A stretch of 64,000 nt of DNA from Modestobacter versicolor (lineage in GTDB: Bacteria; Actinomycetota; Actinomycetes; Mycobacteriales; Geodermatophilaceae): assembly GCF_014195485.1 (NCBI RefSeq), contig NZ_JACIBU010000001.1, positions 1,178,001 to 1,242,000 on the forward strand. Reading direction: 5' to 3'. The translations under genes and the position numbers were made by a program. Under the pieces are notes generated by a model, which saw only the letters and a list, made by a program, of their open reading frames with translations, was not told the origin of the DNA and ran no database searches. Positions within the stretch are counted from its first letter, which is position 1, and each line of letters begins with the position of its first letter. Below are positions 39,393-49,650 of this stretch, in pieces.

Positions 39393-41330
39393 TCACCCGA
39401 GTGACTCGAGCCCGTCGTCGAGGACCACGGAGGCCAGGCTCTCCAGCGGCGGGCGGTGCGGCTGGTCGAGCCCGCGCATCCGGGCGGCGTGCAGCGCGAG
39501 CAGCAGGTTCAGCCGCAGCGTCGGGTCGGTGGTGAAGGGCCCGAGCAGCCGCTCCAGCTTGCCGATCCGGTACCGCATCGTGTTGTAGTGGAAGTGCAGC
39601 CGGCGGGCGGACTCGGCGACGTTGAGGTTGGTCTCCAGCAGCACCCGCAGGGTGTCGCGGAGGTCGGTGGAGTCGACGTCCGAGGAGTCGGCCAGCGGGC
39701 CGAGCACCTCGTCGACGTAGGACCGCAGCTCGTTGCTGTCCGGGATGAGCGACAGCAACCGGAAGACGCCGAGCTGGTCGAAGTGGGTGACCGCGTGCCC
39801 GCCGTGGATCTCCTGGCCGACGACGAGGGCCCGCTGCGCCTGCTGGTAGGCCTCCGACAGCGCCGACAGCGACTCGGCCGGGCGGCCGATGCCGGTGCCC
39901 AGCAGCCGGCCGACCCGCCGCAGCCGGGCGTTGACCCGGGCGGTGACGGCCGCGACCAGCGCGGAGAGCTCCTCGGGGGTGCGCCCGTCCAGCGGCAGCA
40001 CGGTGACGATCTCGGTGGCGAGGCCCGCGACGGCGGCCCCGGCCACCTCGGCGTCGATCGCGGCCCGCCAGCCGTCGGCGAGCCGGTCGAGCACGTCGAG
40101 CGCGCGGGTCGGGTCGGCGCTGGCGTCGGCGACCGTCTCGGTGCCGCTCACCAGGACCACGACCGGCCCGTCGAGCCGCCAGCCGAAGGAGCGGGTGTAG
40201 GCCAGCGTCCGCTCGGTGTGGCCGACCACCCCGCCGACCAGCCGGCGCACCAGGTCGCCCTGGAACCGGAGCTCGACGGAGTGCACGGCCTGGGAGCGGA
40301 TCTCCGACAGCGCGGCGATGACCGCCGCCTGCTCGAGCACCGCACCGGCGCCGAGCAGCATCGGCCCGTGCCGGTTGACCGCGACGAGCCAGCCGTGGCG
40401 CTGCTCGCCGGCCATGATCGGGGCGACGGCGTACTCGCCGACCCCGCCGGGCAGCTCGTGGTGACCGGGCACCAGCAGGATGCCGTCGGCCGGGGAGAGG
40501 TCGGCGTCGGCGAGCACCTCGGCCGGGGTGACCACGCTCTGGTCGGCGCGGTTGCCCGACAGCCGCCGGGCCGGGGTGAGGTCACCGAAGGCGTCGTCGG
40601 CCGCGGCGTCGAGCAGCCACAGCCAGTCGCGGATCTCGGTGACCTCCTCCGGCGGGCCGGCGCTGGTCGCGACCTCGCGGTCGGGACCCAGGCCCAGCAC
40701 CGCGGCGCCCGCCAGGAAGGTGGACACCTGGGTGGTGACCTCCGCCAGCCCACCGCCGGAGAGCGCGACGTCGATGAACTGGTTGTGCATCCGGTTGGCG
40801 AGCGACAGCGCCTGGGTCTGCTTGTCGATGATCGCGCCGAGCACCTCGGCGACGACCTCGTCCAGCCGGGTGGAGCTGGGCAGCGCCAGCACCGGGAAGC
40901 CGCGCCGGTCGGCCTCGGCGAGCACCTCGGCGGGCATCTCCCCCGCCGCGTTGCCGACCCCGGCCTCGGACCGGTAGGCCAGCGCGCCGTTGCCGCCGCG
41001 GTGCAGCCGCTCGATCAGCGCCCGGCTCTGGGCCGGGTCGGCCTGCGGGAGCCGTGAGGCGAGGATGACCAGGACGTCGGGCCCACCGGCGAGCGGGTCG
41101 GCCGGGTCGTCGACGGCGACGTGCCGGACGATCCGCCGGGTGCCGGTGGCGCCACCGACGACGATGGTGCCCTCGAGTCCAGGGAGCTGCAGCAGCTGGT
41201 CGACGGTGAGCCCCATGCTGTCCTGCATCGCGGTGCGGTCAGCCGGCGGGAGCTGCGAGAGGACCGGTTCCAGCGAGGCCGGGACGGTACTGAACGTAGC
41301 CGCCCGATCGCTGTGTGCAGCGTATGTCAC
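39393..41330 (-). CDS. PucR-family transcriptional regulator
   Basis: 645 residues. The N-terminal PucR sensor domain begins MGLTVDQLLQLPGLEGTIVVGG near residue 38. A GAF-like middle follows, and the C-terminal HTH reads LRDTLRVLLETNLNVAESARRLHFHYNTMRYRIGKLERLLG in parts, the PucR/CdaR signature. Such proteins control purine, allantoin or GABA use. Starts at 41216, 41228 and 41330 are possible; I prefer GTG 41330 since GAGG sits 5 nt upstream. The downstream NCS2 permease and the divergent DUF2877 gene make a plausible regulon. Confidence 0.85.
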   Translation of the reverse strand: MTYAAHSDRAATFSTVPASLEPVLSQLPPADRTAMQDSMGLTVDQLLQLPGLEGTIVVGGATGTRRIVRHVAVDDPADPLAGGPDVLVILASRLPQADPAQSRALIERLHRGGNGALAYRSEAGVGNAAGEMPAEVLAEADRRGFPVLALPSSTRLDEVVAEVLGAIIDKQTQALSLANRMHNQFIDVALSGGGLAEVTTQVSTFLAGAAVLGLGPDREVATSAGPPEEVTEIRDWLWLLDAAADDAFGDLTPARRLSGNRADQSVVTPAEVLADADLSPADGILLVPGHHELPGGVGEYAVAPIMAGEQRHGWLVAVNRHGPMLLGAGAVLEQAAVIAALSEIRSQAVHSVELRFQGDLVRRLVGGVVGHTERTLAYTRSFGWRLDGPVVVLVSGTETVADASADPTRALDVLDRLADGWRAAIDAEVAGAAVAGLATEIVTVLPLDGRTPEELSALVAAVTARVNARLRRVGRLLGTGIGRPAESLSALSEAYQQAQRALVVGQEIHGGHAVTHFDQLGVFRLLSLIPDSNELRSYVDEVLGPLADSSDVDSTDLRDTLRVLLETNLNVAESARRLHFHYNTMRYRIGKLERLLGPFTTDPTLRLNLLLALHAARMRGLDQPHRPPLESLASVVLDDGLESLG

Positions 41331-41618
41331 GGATGCCTCACGTTCAGTCACTGTACGTACCCCCAAAACGCCGTGCCCGAGACATCTGCCCGAGATTCTG
41401 TCAGACGTCTCTGGACGGCGACAGCAACGCTTGGCGAGAATCGCCATACAGGCCCGGGGGACGCGCCACTTAGGTTCGTGACCCGGACACCTGTGCCTGG
41501 CACGGATGGTAGGTCGCTCCCGGCTGCGGACCGGGCGCGGGCTCCCGTCCGTCCGGGGAGCAGAGCCGGGACGGCGCCACACGGGGCGGCCGCCGTCGAC
41601 CGCACGGGTGGAGGGCAC
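41331..41618. promoter_or_regulatory. Divergent PucR / DUF2877 promoter region
   Basis: This 288-nt gap holds ACGTTCA (41340-41346), inverted to TGAACGT at 41291-41297 inside the pucR start, and an imperfect dyad AGACATCTG (41380-41388) with CAGACGTCT (41402-41410). These are the best regulator-site candidates; no gene is seen. Confidence 0.4.
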
Positions 41619-42626
41619 ATGCGCACCATCGACGAGAGCGCCGGCGGCCAGACCGCTGGCACTCACCACACCACGACCCACCGCACGACGCACCCCGGGC
41701 GCGCAGCCCGCGCCGGCGTGCCCACCCTGCACCTGCCCCGCAACTCGCCGGAGAACGGCGCCGCGGGCAACCGCGCCTCCGTCCCGGCGCAGGCCAGCAC
41801 CGGTGTGGCAGACCTGCTGCGCGGGCCGGTGCGCTCCGCCCGCGTGCTGCTCAGCGTCCCGGCCGCGGTGTACCTCACGGTGCAGACGCCGCAGGGCCCC
41901 GACGTCGTCGGCGTGCTCACCTCCGACGCCGCCCGGCTGCCGCTGGGCTGCGTCCTCTTCCGCCCCTCCAACGGCCGGCCGCTGGTCTCGGTCCCCAGCG
42001 GGGCGCCGGCGCGGGTGGGCGGCGGCCGGCTGGTGGTCGGCGACCTCACCGTGAGCGCCGCTGCCTGGTGGGACCCGCGGCCCAAGCTGCCCACGGCCCG
42101 CCCGGCGCTGCTCCCCGAGGGCGTCCGCCAGCTCCGCGCGGCGCTCTACGGCGAGGGTGTGCCGCACAGCGCCTTCGTCCTGCCCGGCCTGCCCAGCGGG
42201 CCCAGCGGTCCGCTCGCCGCCCTGCGCGGCGCCGTCCGCCGGGCCGACCTGGACGCCGCGCTGCGCACCGCGACCCGGCTGGTCGGGCTCGGGCCCGGCC
42301 TGACCCCCGCCGGTGACGACGTGCTCGCCGGCACCACCGCCGGACTGGTGCTGCTCGGCCACCCGGCCGCGGAGCGCTTCGGCGCCGGGGTCACCGCCCT
42401 GGCCGCGGGCCGCACCACCGAGCTCTCCCGGGCGCTGCTGCGGCACGCCGCCGCCGGGCGGGTCAGCGGTGAGTTCGCCGCCGTCCTGCGCGGTCTGGTC
42501 GGCGACGGCGCGCTGGCCCCGGCGATCCAGGCCCTGCTGGCCACCGGCTCGACCAGCGGCCGGGCGCTCGCGCTGGGCCTGTGCACCGCGATCGACCTGG
42601 TCGACCGCACCACACGGCCGCGCTGA
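41619..42626 (+). CDS. DUF2877 protein, AllH-like (oxamate carbamoyltransferase component)
   Basis: 335 residues. After a variable head, VRSARVLLSVPAAVYLTV and later LRTATRLVGLGPGLTPAGDDVLAGTTAGL near residue 215 carry the DUF2877 signature GxGxGLTPxGDD. DUF2877 includes AllH, a part of the AllFGH oxamate carbamoyltransferase of allantoin catabolism. No AllF or AllG partner is seen here, so its activity is uncertain. ATG 41619 follows GGTGGAGG. It is divergent from pucR. Confidence 0.78.
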   Translation: MRTIDESAGGQTAGTHHTTTHRTTHPGRAARAGVPTLHLPRNSPENGAAGNRASVPAQASTGVADLLRGPVRSARVLLSVPAAVYLTVQTPQGPDVVGVLTSDAARLPLGCVLFRPSNGRPLVSVPSGAPARVGGGRLVVGDLTVSAAAWWDPRPKLPTARPALLPEGVRQLRAALYGEGVPHSAFVLPGLPSGPSGPLAALRGAVRRADLDAALRTATRLVGLGPGLTPAGDDVLAGTTAGLVLLGHPAAERFGAGVTALAAGRTTELSRALLRHAAAGRVSGEFAAVLRGLVGDGALAPAIQALLATGSTSGRALALGLCTAIDLVDRTTRPR

Positions 42627-42638
42627 GCCGCCGGCGGG

Positions 42639-43064
42639 TCAGCCGAGGTCGACGGGGAGCAGCGGGGCCAGCCGGTTCCACTGGTCGATGGTGCAGCCGT
42701 TGGTGCGGGCGAGCTCCAGGCTGACGTCCTCCCCGGCCCACCGGCCGGTGACCCGGGCGGTCTGCGGGCCGCCGTACTGCTCGGTGCACACCTGGTCGGC
42801 CGGCAGCGGCGCGAGCGGGTCGGCCGTGGCCTCGAGCTGGTCGCAGACCGCCGCCGGGTCGGGGTAGGTGCCGCTGGGCTCGGGCTGGCAGACCAGGGTG
42901 TGCGCGACGGCCGGCGTGCCGTCGCCCGGGTCGACCTCGACCTGGAGGAACGACTCGGCCGGCCCGGCGGAGGACGGCTCGGGCGGCCCGGGGAACGCCG
43001 TGTCGTCCTGCGCGGCGCAGCCGGCGAGCAGCAACGGCAGCAGGCAGAGGACGGCGCGCCGCAC
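42639..43064 (-). CDS. SSI-family protease inhibitor-like lipoprotein
   Basis: 141 residues. A short signal peptide ends in the lipobox LAGC with Cys16, so it is probably anchored on the outer face of the membrane. The rest has subtilisin inhibitor (SSI) features: TLVCQPEPSGTYPDPAAVCDQL, VCTEQYGGPQTARVTGRW and RTNGCTIDQWNRL, with paired cysteines. Whether it inhibits a protease is not shown. It starts 12 nt downstream of hisG on the same strand and may ride on the rib-his transcript, though it has no biosynthetic link to it. Confidence 0.78.
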   Translation of the reverse strand: MRRAVLCLLPLLLAGCAAQDDTAFPGPPEPSSAGPAESFLQVEVDPGDGTPAVAHTLVCQPEPSGTYPDPAAVCDQLEATADPLAPLPADQVCTEQYGGPQTARVTGRWAGEDVSLELARTNGCTIDQWNRLAPLLPVDLG

Positions 43065-43075
43065 GGTCGTGCCCG

Positions 43076-43942
43076 CTACAGCCGGGACGCCGCGATGGTG
43101 GTGACCAGGATCGCCCGGGCACCGAGCTCCCAGAGCTCGTCCATCACCCGGTTGGTGTCGTCCTTGGCCACCATCGCCCGCACCGCGGACCAGTTCTCGG
43201 TCTGCAGCGGGCTGACCGTGGGGCCTTCGAGGCCGGGGGTGATCGCGGTGGCCCGGGCCAGCAGGTCGTTGGGGCAGTCGTAGTCGAGCATCACGTAGCG
43301 GCGGGCGACCAGGACGCCCTGCAGCCGGCGGCGCAGCTGCGCCACGGCGGGCACCTCCTCGGCACCGGCGCGGCCGACCAGCACCGCCTCGCTGGCCAGC
43401 ACCGGGTCGCCGATGATCCGCAGCCCGGCCGCGCGCAGCGTCGTCCCGGTCTCGACCACGTCGCAGACGGCGTCGGCGACACCGAGCCGGCAGGCGGTCT
43501 CGACCGCGCCGTCGAGCTTGACGACGGATGCCTTCATGCCGGTCTCGTCGAGGAAGCGCTGCAGCAGCCCCGGGTAGGCGGTGGCGATGCGCCGCCCCTC
43601 GAGCTTGGCGACCTCGTCGACCGGTGAGTCGGCGGGGCTGGCGAAGCGGAAGGACGAGCGGCCGAAGCCCAGGGGCATGACCTCGGCGGCCACCGCGCCC
43701 TCGCCGTCGCTCGGGGTGGTCTCCAGCAGCATGTCGCGGCCGGTGATCCCGACGTCCAGCGTGCCGGCGGCGACGTAGATCGCGATGTCGCGCGGGCGGA
43801 GGTAGAAGAACTCGGTGTCGTTCTCCGGGTCGTAGACCGCCAGCTCGCTGGTGGTCCGGCGCTGCCGGTACCCGCTCTCGGCGAGCATCGCGGCCGCGGG
43901 CTCGCTCAGGACGCCCTTGTTGGGCACAGCGACGCGCAGCAC
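43076..43942 (-). CDS. hisG: ATP phosphoribosyltransferase, long form
   Basis: 288 residues. VAVPNKGVLSEPAAAML at the start, LDVGITGRDML near 62 and DAVCDVVETGTTLRAAGL near 155 (PRPP loop) are typical, and the extra C-terminal 70 residues are the allosteric His-binding domain of the long form. It makes the first intermediate of histidine synthesis from ATP and PRPP. GTG 43942 follows GGGAG. It is separated from hisE by a 90-nt gap holding a hairpin. Confidence 0.92.
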   Translation of the reverse strand: MLRVAVPNKGVLSEPAAAMLAESGYRQRRTTSELAVYDPENDTEFFYLRPRDIAIYVAAGTLDVGITGRDMLLETTPSDGEGAVAAEVMPLGFGRSSFRFASPADSPVDEVAKLEGRRIATAYPGLLQRFLDETGMKASVVKLDGAVETACRLGVADAVCDVVETGTTLRAAGLRIIGDPVLASEAVLVGRAGAEEVPAVAQLRRRLQGVLVARRYVMLDYDCPNDLLARATAITPGLEGPTVSPLQTENWSAVRAMVAKDDTNRVMDELWELGARAILVTTIAASRL

Positions 43943-43972
43943 GGCAGGACTCCCGGTGAGGTGATGGAACGG

Positions 43973-44024
43973 CCCCGTCCCCGGGCCCCGCGGCGTGCGA
44001 AGCGCGTCGTGGGGAGGGACGGGG
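43973..44024 (-). terminator. Hairpin between hisE and hisG
   Basis: CCCCGTCCC (43973-43981) and GGGACGGGG (44016-44024) can pair around 34 nt that hold a further GCG/CGC stem. Located between two his genes, it could be a partial terminator or attenuator for hisG expression. Confidence 0.42.
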
Positions 44025-44032
44025 TCCTTCTT

Positions 44033-46090
<2,058 letters not shown>

Positions 46091-46094
<4 letters not shown>

Positions 46095-46708
46095 CGACGT
46101 GCTCCCAACAGTCGTTCGACGTACTTGGCGATGACGTCCACCTCCAGGTTGACGGGGTCACCGGGAGCGCGGTCGCCCAGGGTGGTCTCCCGCAGGGTGG
46201 TCGGGATGAGGCTGACCTCGAACCACGGCTCCGGCTCGTCCGCCAGCGCGCTGACCGTCAGCGAGACCCCGTCGACGGTGATCGACCCCTTCTCGACCAC
46301 GTAGCGCGCCAGGTCGGCCGGGACGGCGATCCGCACGACCTCCCAGTCGTCGCCGGGCGTGCGGGACACCACGGTGCCCACGCCGTCGACGTGGCCCTGC
46401 ACGATGTGCCCGCCCAGCCGGGTGGTCGGGGTGACGGCGCGCTCCAGGTTCACCGGGTCGCCGGCGCCCACCTCCCCCAGGCTGCTGCGCCGCAGCGTCT
46501 CGGCCATCACGTCGGTGCTCCAGACGCCGCTGCCGTCGGCGTCGGGCTCGACGGCGGTGACGGTCAGGCACACGCCGTTGACCGAGATCGAGTCGCCCAG
46601 CGCGACGTCCTGCACGGCCTTGCGGGCACGGATGCGGAGCACGGCGCTGTCCGCGCCGTCCTCCCGCGCGACCAGGGTGCCGAGCTCTTCCACGATGCCG
46701 GTGAACAC
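46091..46708 (-). CDS. ribE: Riboflavin synthase alpha subunit
   Basis: 205 residues made of two lumazine-binding repeats: [11 protein letters not shown] and [10 protein letters not shown] in the first, [11 protein letters not shown] and [12 protein letters not shown] in the second. It dismutates two lumazines to riboflavin. GTG 46708 with GGAG upstream matches the family N terminus VFTGIVEE; the longer frame is rejected. One nucleotide separates it from ribD. Confidence 0.94.
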
Positions 46709-46709
46709 G

Positions 46710-47765
46710 TCAGCTCCCTCCGCCGGTCGTCCCCGGCCCACCAGTGTGCCGGGTGGGCCGCAACCGGATCTGCACGTCCCCGCCCGTGCGGGTGACGTCG
46801 GTGACGTGCAGGTGCAGCGCGTCGGTGATCGTGCTGATTCCCAGCGCCCCCACCATGGGGGTGCCGGCCCCCAGCAGCTGCGGGGCGAGGTGCACCACGG
46901 CCTCGTCGACCAGGCCGGCGGCGAGGAAGGCGGCGGCCAGCGTCGGGCCGCCCTCCAGCAGCACCCGGCGGACGTCGCGGGCGAACAGCTCGGTCAGCAG
47001 CGCGGCCGGGGTCGCGGCGGTGCTGACCAGGGTGGGGGCGGCGTCGTCGTGCACCCGGGCGCTGGCCGGCACCCGGCCGCGGCGGTCCAGCACCACCCGC
47101 AGCGGCTGCCGCTCGGCGTTGCGGCCCTCGGCGTCGCGGACGGTGAGCTGCGGGTCGTCGGCGAGCGCCGTCCCGGAGCCGACGAGCACCGCGTCGCAGC
47201 CGGCCCGCAGCCGGTGCACCTCGGCGCGGGCCTCCGGGCCGGTGATCCAGCGGCTGGTGCCGTCGGCGGCGGCCACCCGTCCGTCGAGGGTGGTGGCCAC
47301 CTTCCACACCACGTGCGGGCGCTGCTCGCGGACCCCGGTGAGCCAGGCCGCGAGCGCGCCCTCAGCCGCCTCGTCCTGCTCGGCGCCGAGCTCGACGTCG
47401 ACGCCGGCCGCCCGCAGCCGGGCGGCACCGCCGGTGGCCAGCCGGGTCGGCTCGGGGACGGCGACGACGACCCGGGCGACGCCCGCGGCGACCAGCGCGT
47501 CGGCGCACGGCCCGGTGCGGCCGGTGTGCGCGCACGGCTCCAGGGTGACGACGGCGGTGCCGCCGCGGGCCCGCGCACCGGCCTGGGCCAGCGCGTGCAC
47601 CTCGGCGTGCGGGCCGCCGGGGGGCGAGGTCGCGCCCTCCCCCACCACCGCGCCGCCGGCGTCCAGCACCACGGCGCCGACCGGCGGGTTGGGGCTGGTC
47701 GTGCCCAGCACCCGCAGTCCGAGCTCGCGGGCCCGGGCCATCGCCGCGTGCTCGGCGGCGTTCAC
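46710..47765 (-). CDS. ribD: Bifunctional pyrimidine deaminase/reductase
   Basis: 351 residues. The deaminase has [12 protein letters not shown] and [18 protein letters not shown], the zinc ligands, near residues 50-90. The reductase has [22 protein letters not shown] near 155 and [13 protein letters not shown] near 285. It performs two steps of riboflavin synthesis. GTG 47765 overlaps the rpe stop. Confidence 0.93.
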   Translation of the reverse strand: MNAAEHAAMARARELGLRVLGTTSPNPPVGAVVLDAGGAVVGEGATSPPGGPHAEVHALAQAGARARGGTAVVTLEPCAHTGRTGPCADALVAAGVARVVVAVPEPTRLATGGAARLRAAGVDVELGAEQDEAAEGALAAWLTGVREQRPHVVWKVATTLDGRVAAADGTSRWITGPEARAEVHRLRAGCDAVLVGSGTALADDPQLTVRDAEGRNAERQPLRVVLDRRGRVPASARVHDDAAPTLVSTAATPAALLTELFARDVRRVLLEGGPTLAAAFLAAGLVDEAVVHLAPQLLGAGTPMVGALGISTITDALHLHVTDVTRTGGDVQIRLRPTRHTGGPGTTGGGS

Positions 47766-48427
47766 CGGGCGCCGGCGGCCAGGGCGCGCAGCGCGGCGAT
47801 CGCCTTGGCGGGGTCGTCGGCGCCGTAGACCGCGGAGCCCGCGACGAAGACGTCGGCGCCGGCCGCGGCGGCCTGCTCGATGGTGTCGGCGTTGATGCCG
47901 CCGTCGACCTCGAGGAACAGCTGCAGGTGCCCGGTCTCCACCAGCCGTCGCGCCTCGGTGACCTTGGGCAGCACCTCGGGCATGAACGACTGACCGCCGA
48001 AGCCGGGCTCCACGGTCATCACCAGCAGCGTGTCGAACTCCGGCAGCACGTCGAGGTAGGCCTCCAGCGGCGTGCCCGGCTTGATCGCCAGCCCGGCCAG
48101 CGCACCGGCGGCCCGGAGGTCGCGGGCGACCGCGCGCGGGTCGGTGCAGGCCTCGGCGTGCACCGTGACGTTGCGGGCGCCGGCCTCGGCGTACCCGGGC
48201 GCCCAGCGCTCGGGGTCCTCGATCATCAGGTGGCAGTCCAGCGGCACCGGGCTCACCGCCTGGATCGCCTGCACGACCGGCAGGCCCAGGGTCAGGTTGG
48301 GCACGAAGTGGGCGTCCATGACGTCGACGTGCACCCAGTCGGCGTCGGCGATGCGCTGCACCTCGTCGGCGAGCCGGGCGAAGTCCGCGGACAGCAGGCT
48401 GGGCGCGATCATCGGTTCCCGGGACAC
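47762..48427 (-). CDS. rpe: Ribulose-phosphate 3-epimerase
   Basis: 221 residues. [51 protein letters not shown] and EVDGGIN mark the TIM barrel in order. It interconverts ribulose and xylulose 5-phosphates in the pentose pathway and heads the rpe-rib-his transcript. GTG 48427 lies 6 nt after a -10-like TACGAT (48434-48439), so it is probably leaderless; the ATG five codons later is an alternative. Confidence 0.93.
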   Translation of the reverse strand: MSREPMIAPSLLSADFARLADEVQRIADADWVHVDVMDAHFVPNLTLGLPVVQAIQAVSPVPLDCHLMIEDPERWAPGYAEAGARNVTVHAEACTDPRAVARDLRAAGALAGLAIKPGTPLEAYLDVLPEFDTLLVMTVEPGFGGQSFMPEVLPKVTEARRLVETGHLQLFLEVDGGINADTIEQAAAAGADVFVAGSAVYGADDPAKAIAALRALAAGAR

Positions 48428-48433
48428 GCGTAG

Positions 48434-48503
48434 ATCGTAGGTGGGCCGGCCCGGGCCCTCGCCGGTGCTCGAACCTGCAGGTCCTGGCCATGATCACTAC
48501 GGT
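48434..48503. promoter_or_regulatory. Back-to-back leaderless promoters for rpe and the 48510 gene
   Basis: TACGAT on the minus strand (48439-48434) ends 6 nt before the rpe GTG, and TACGGT on the plus strand (48498-48503) ends 6 nt before the ATG at 48510. The same spacing in both directions supports each start. No clear -35 is seen. Confidence 0.6.
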
Positions 48504-48509
48504 CGACCC

Positions 48510-49007
48510 ATGAGGTCCGACGCCCTGCTCCGAGCCGGGCTGGCGTGCGCCTGGTGGAGCTGCCTGGTCTGGGCCGGCTGGTCGGTGGTGAGCGCCTGGC
48601 TGCCCGGGGACGTCGTGGTCATCATCGTCGTCGCCAGCCTCCCGTTGAGCTGCTGGGAGGCCTGGCACGAGTGGAAGGCGGAGCCGGGCCGCCCGCCCAC
48701 CGCCGACGCCCTCCGCCTGCACCGGGACCCGGGGCCCGACCTGCGCACCGCCGTCGACGAACGCGCCCGCGACCTCCTGCGCCCCTCCCCGGAGGCGTGG
48801 TGGATCGGCGGGCTCTCCGTCGCGCTGGCCGCGGGCTCCACGACTGCCGCCGTGCTGCGCGACCAGCCGGTGCTCGGCCTCCCTGCGGTGCTGCTCCTCG
48901 CCCTGGCGGCCTGGATGGCCGCCCGGGTCACCGTGATGCGCAGCCGGGCCAGGCGCTGGCTGACCGACCCGCCGTACCCGGTCGACGCAACCCCGGCGGA
49001 GAGCTGA
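48510..49007 (+). CDS. Hypothetical membrane protein
   Basis: 165 residues with two pairs of hydrophobic helices, about 8-50 and 105-145, separated by a charged soluble stretch. No family recognised. ATG 48510 is supported by the -10 spacing and its stop overlaps the next ATG. First gene of the block inserted between rsmB and rpe. Confidence 0.65.
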   Translation: MRSDALLRAGLACAWWSCLVWAGWSVVSAWLPGDVVVIIVVASLPLSCWEAWHEWKAEPGRPPTADALRLHRDPGPDLRTAVDERARDLLRPSPEAWWIGGLSVALAAGSTTAAVLRDQPVLGLPAVLLLALAAWMAARVTVMRSRARRWLTDPPYPVDATPAES

Positions 49008-49534
49008 TGGCGCAGGTCGAGGCGGAGGTCGTCGTCCCGGTCGAGCCGGCGCTGGCCTTCGCGGTGTCGCAGACCACCGGCGAGGCCCGGTACCGCTGGG
49101 ACCCGTTCGTGCGCGAGCAGCACTTCCTCGACGGCAGCACCCGGCCGGCCAAGGGGGTGCGCACCTCGACCCGCTCCCGGCACGGGCTGGGCATGGTCAG
49201 CGAGTACGTCTCCTTCGTGCCGCCGTCGCACGTGGGCATGCGCATGACCAGCGGGCCGTGGTTCTTCGCCGTCTTCGCCGGCAGCTGGCGGTTCACCCCG
49301 ACCGCGGACGGCGGCACCCGGGCGGTGTGGCGGTACGTGTTCCGCTGCCGCCCGGGCTGGCTGGCCCCGCTGGCCGAGCGGATCGGCACGCGGGTGCTGG
49401 GCCGGGACATCGAGCGCCGGATCGCCGGGTTCGCCCGCGGCTGCAGCGACCCGGTCGTGCTCGCCGCGGCCCGCCAGGCCCTCGACCGGCCCGCCGACCG
49501 CCCCGGCCAGGAACCGCCGCACCGCGACGGATGA
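49007..49534 (+). CDS. SRPBCC family protein
   Basis: 175 residues. AEVVVPVEPALAFAVSQTTGEARYRWDP and later VWRYVFRCRPGWLAPLAERIG (in part) give the SRPBCC pattern, near the polyketide-cyclase/RatA group. Ligand unknown. Its ATG overlaps the preceding TGA by 1 nt, so it is coupled to the membrane protein and may work with it. Confidence 0.78.
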   Translation: MAQVEAEVVVPVEPALAFAVSQTTGEARYRWDPFVREQHFLDGSTRPAKGVRTSTRSRHGLGMVSEYVSFVPPSHVGMRMTSGPWFFAVFAGSWRFTPTADGGTRAVWRYVFRCRPGWLAPLAERIGTRVLGRDIERRIAGFARGCSDPVVLAAARQALDRPADRPGQEPPHRDG

Positions 49535-49650
49535 CGTAGCCCGGCCGGGACAGCCGCCGACGTGGTGCACATCACATCTGTGTGAGGCTGCTGTGGGCGG
49601 ACGCCCCGGCGTGCCGCGCGACCCGGACCACGGACGGAAGCGAGACCCGG

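Noticed and set aside
46709-48509. FMN riboswitch for the riboflavin genes
   Set aside because: rpe, ribD and ribE overlap or abut and the rpe leader is too short; no RFN-like element is visible.
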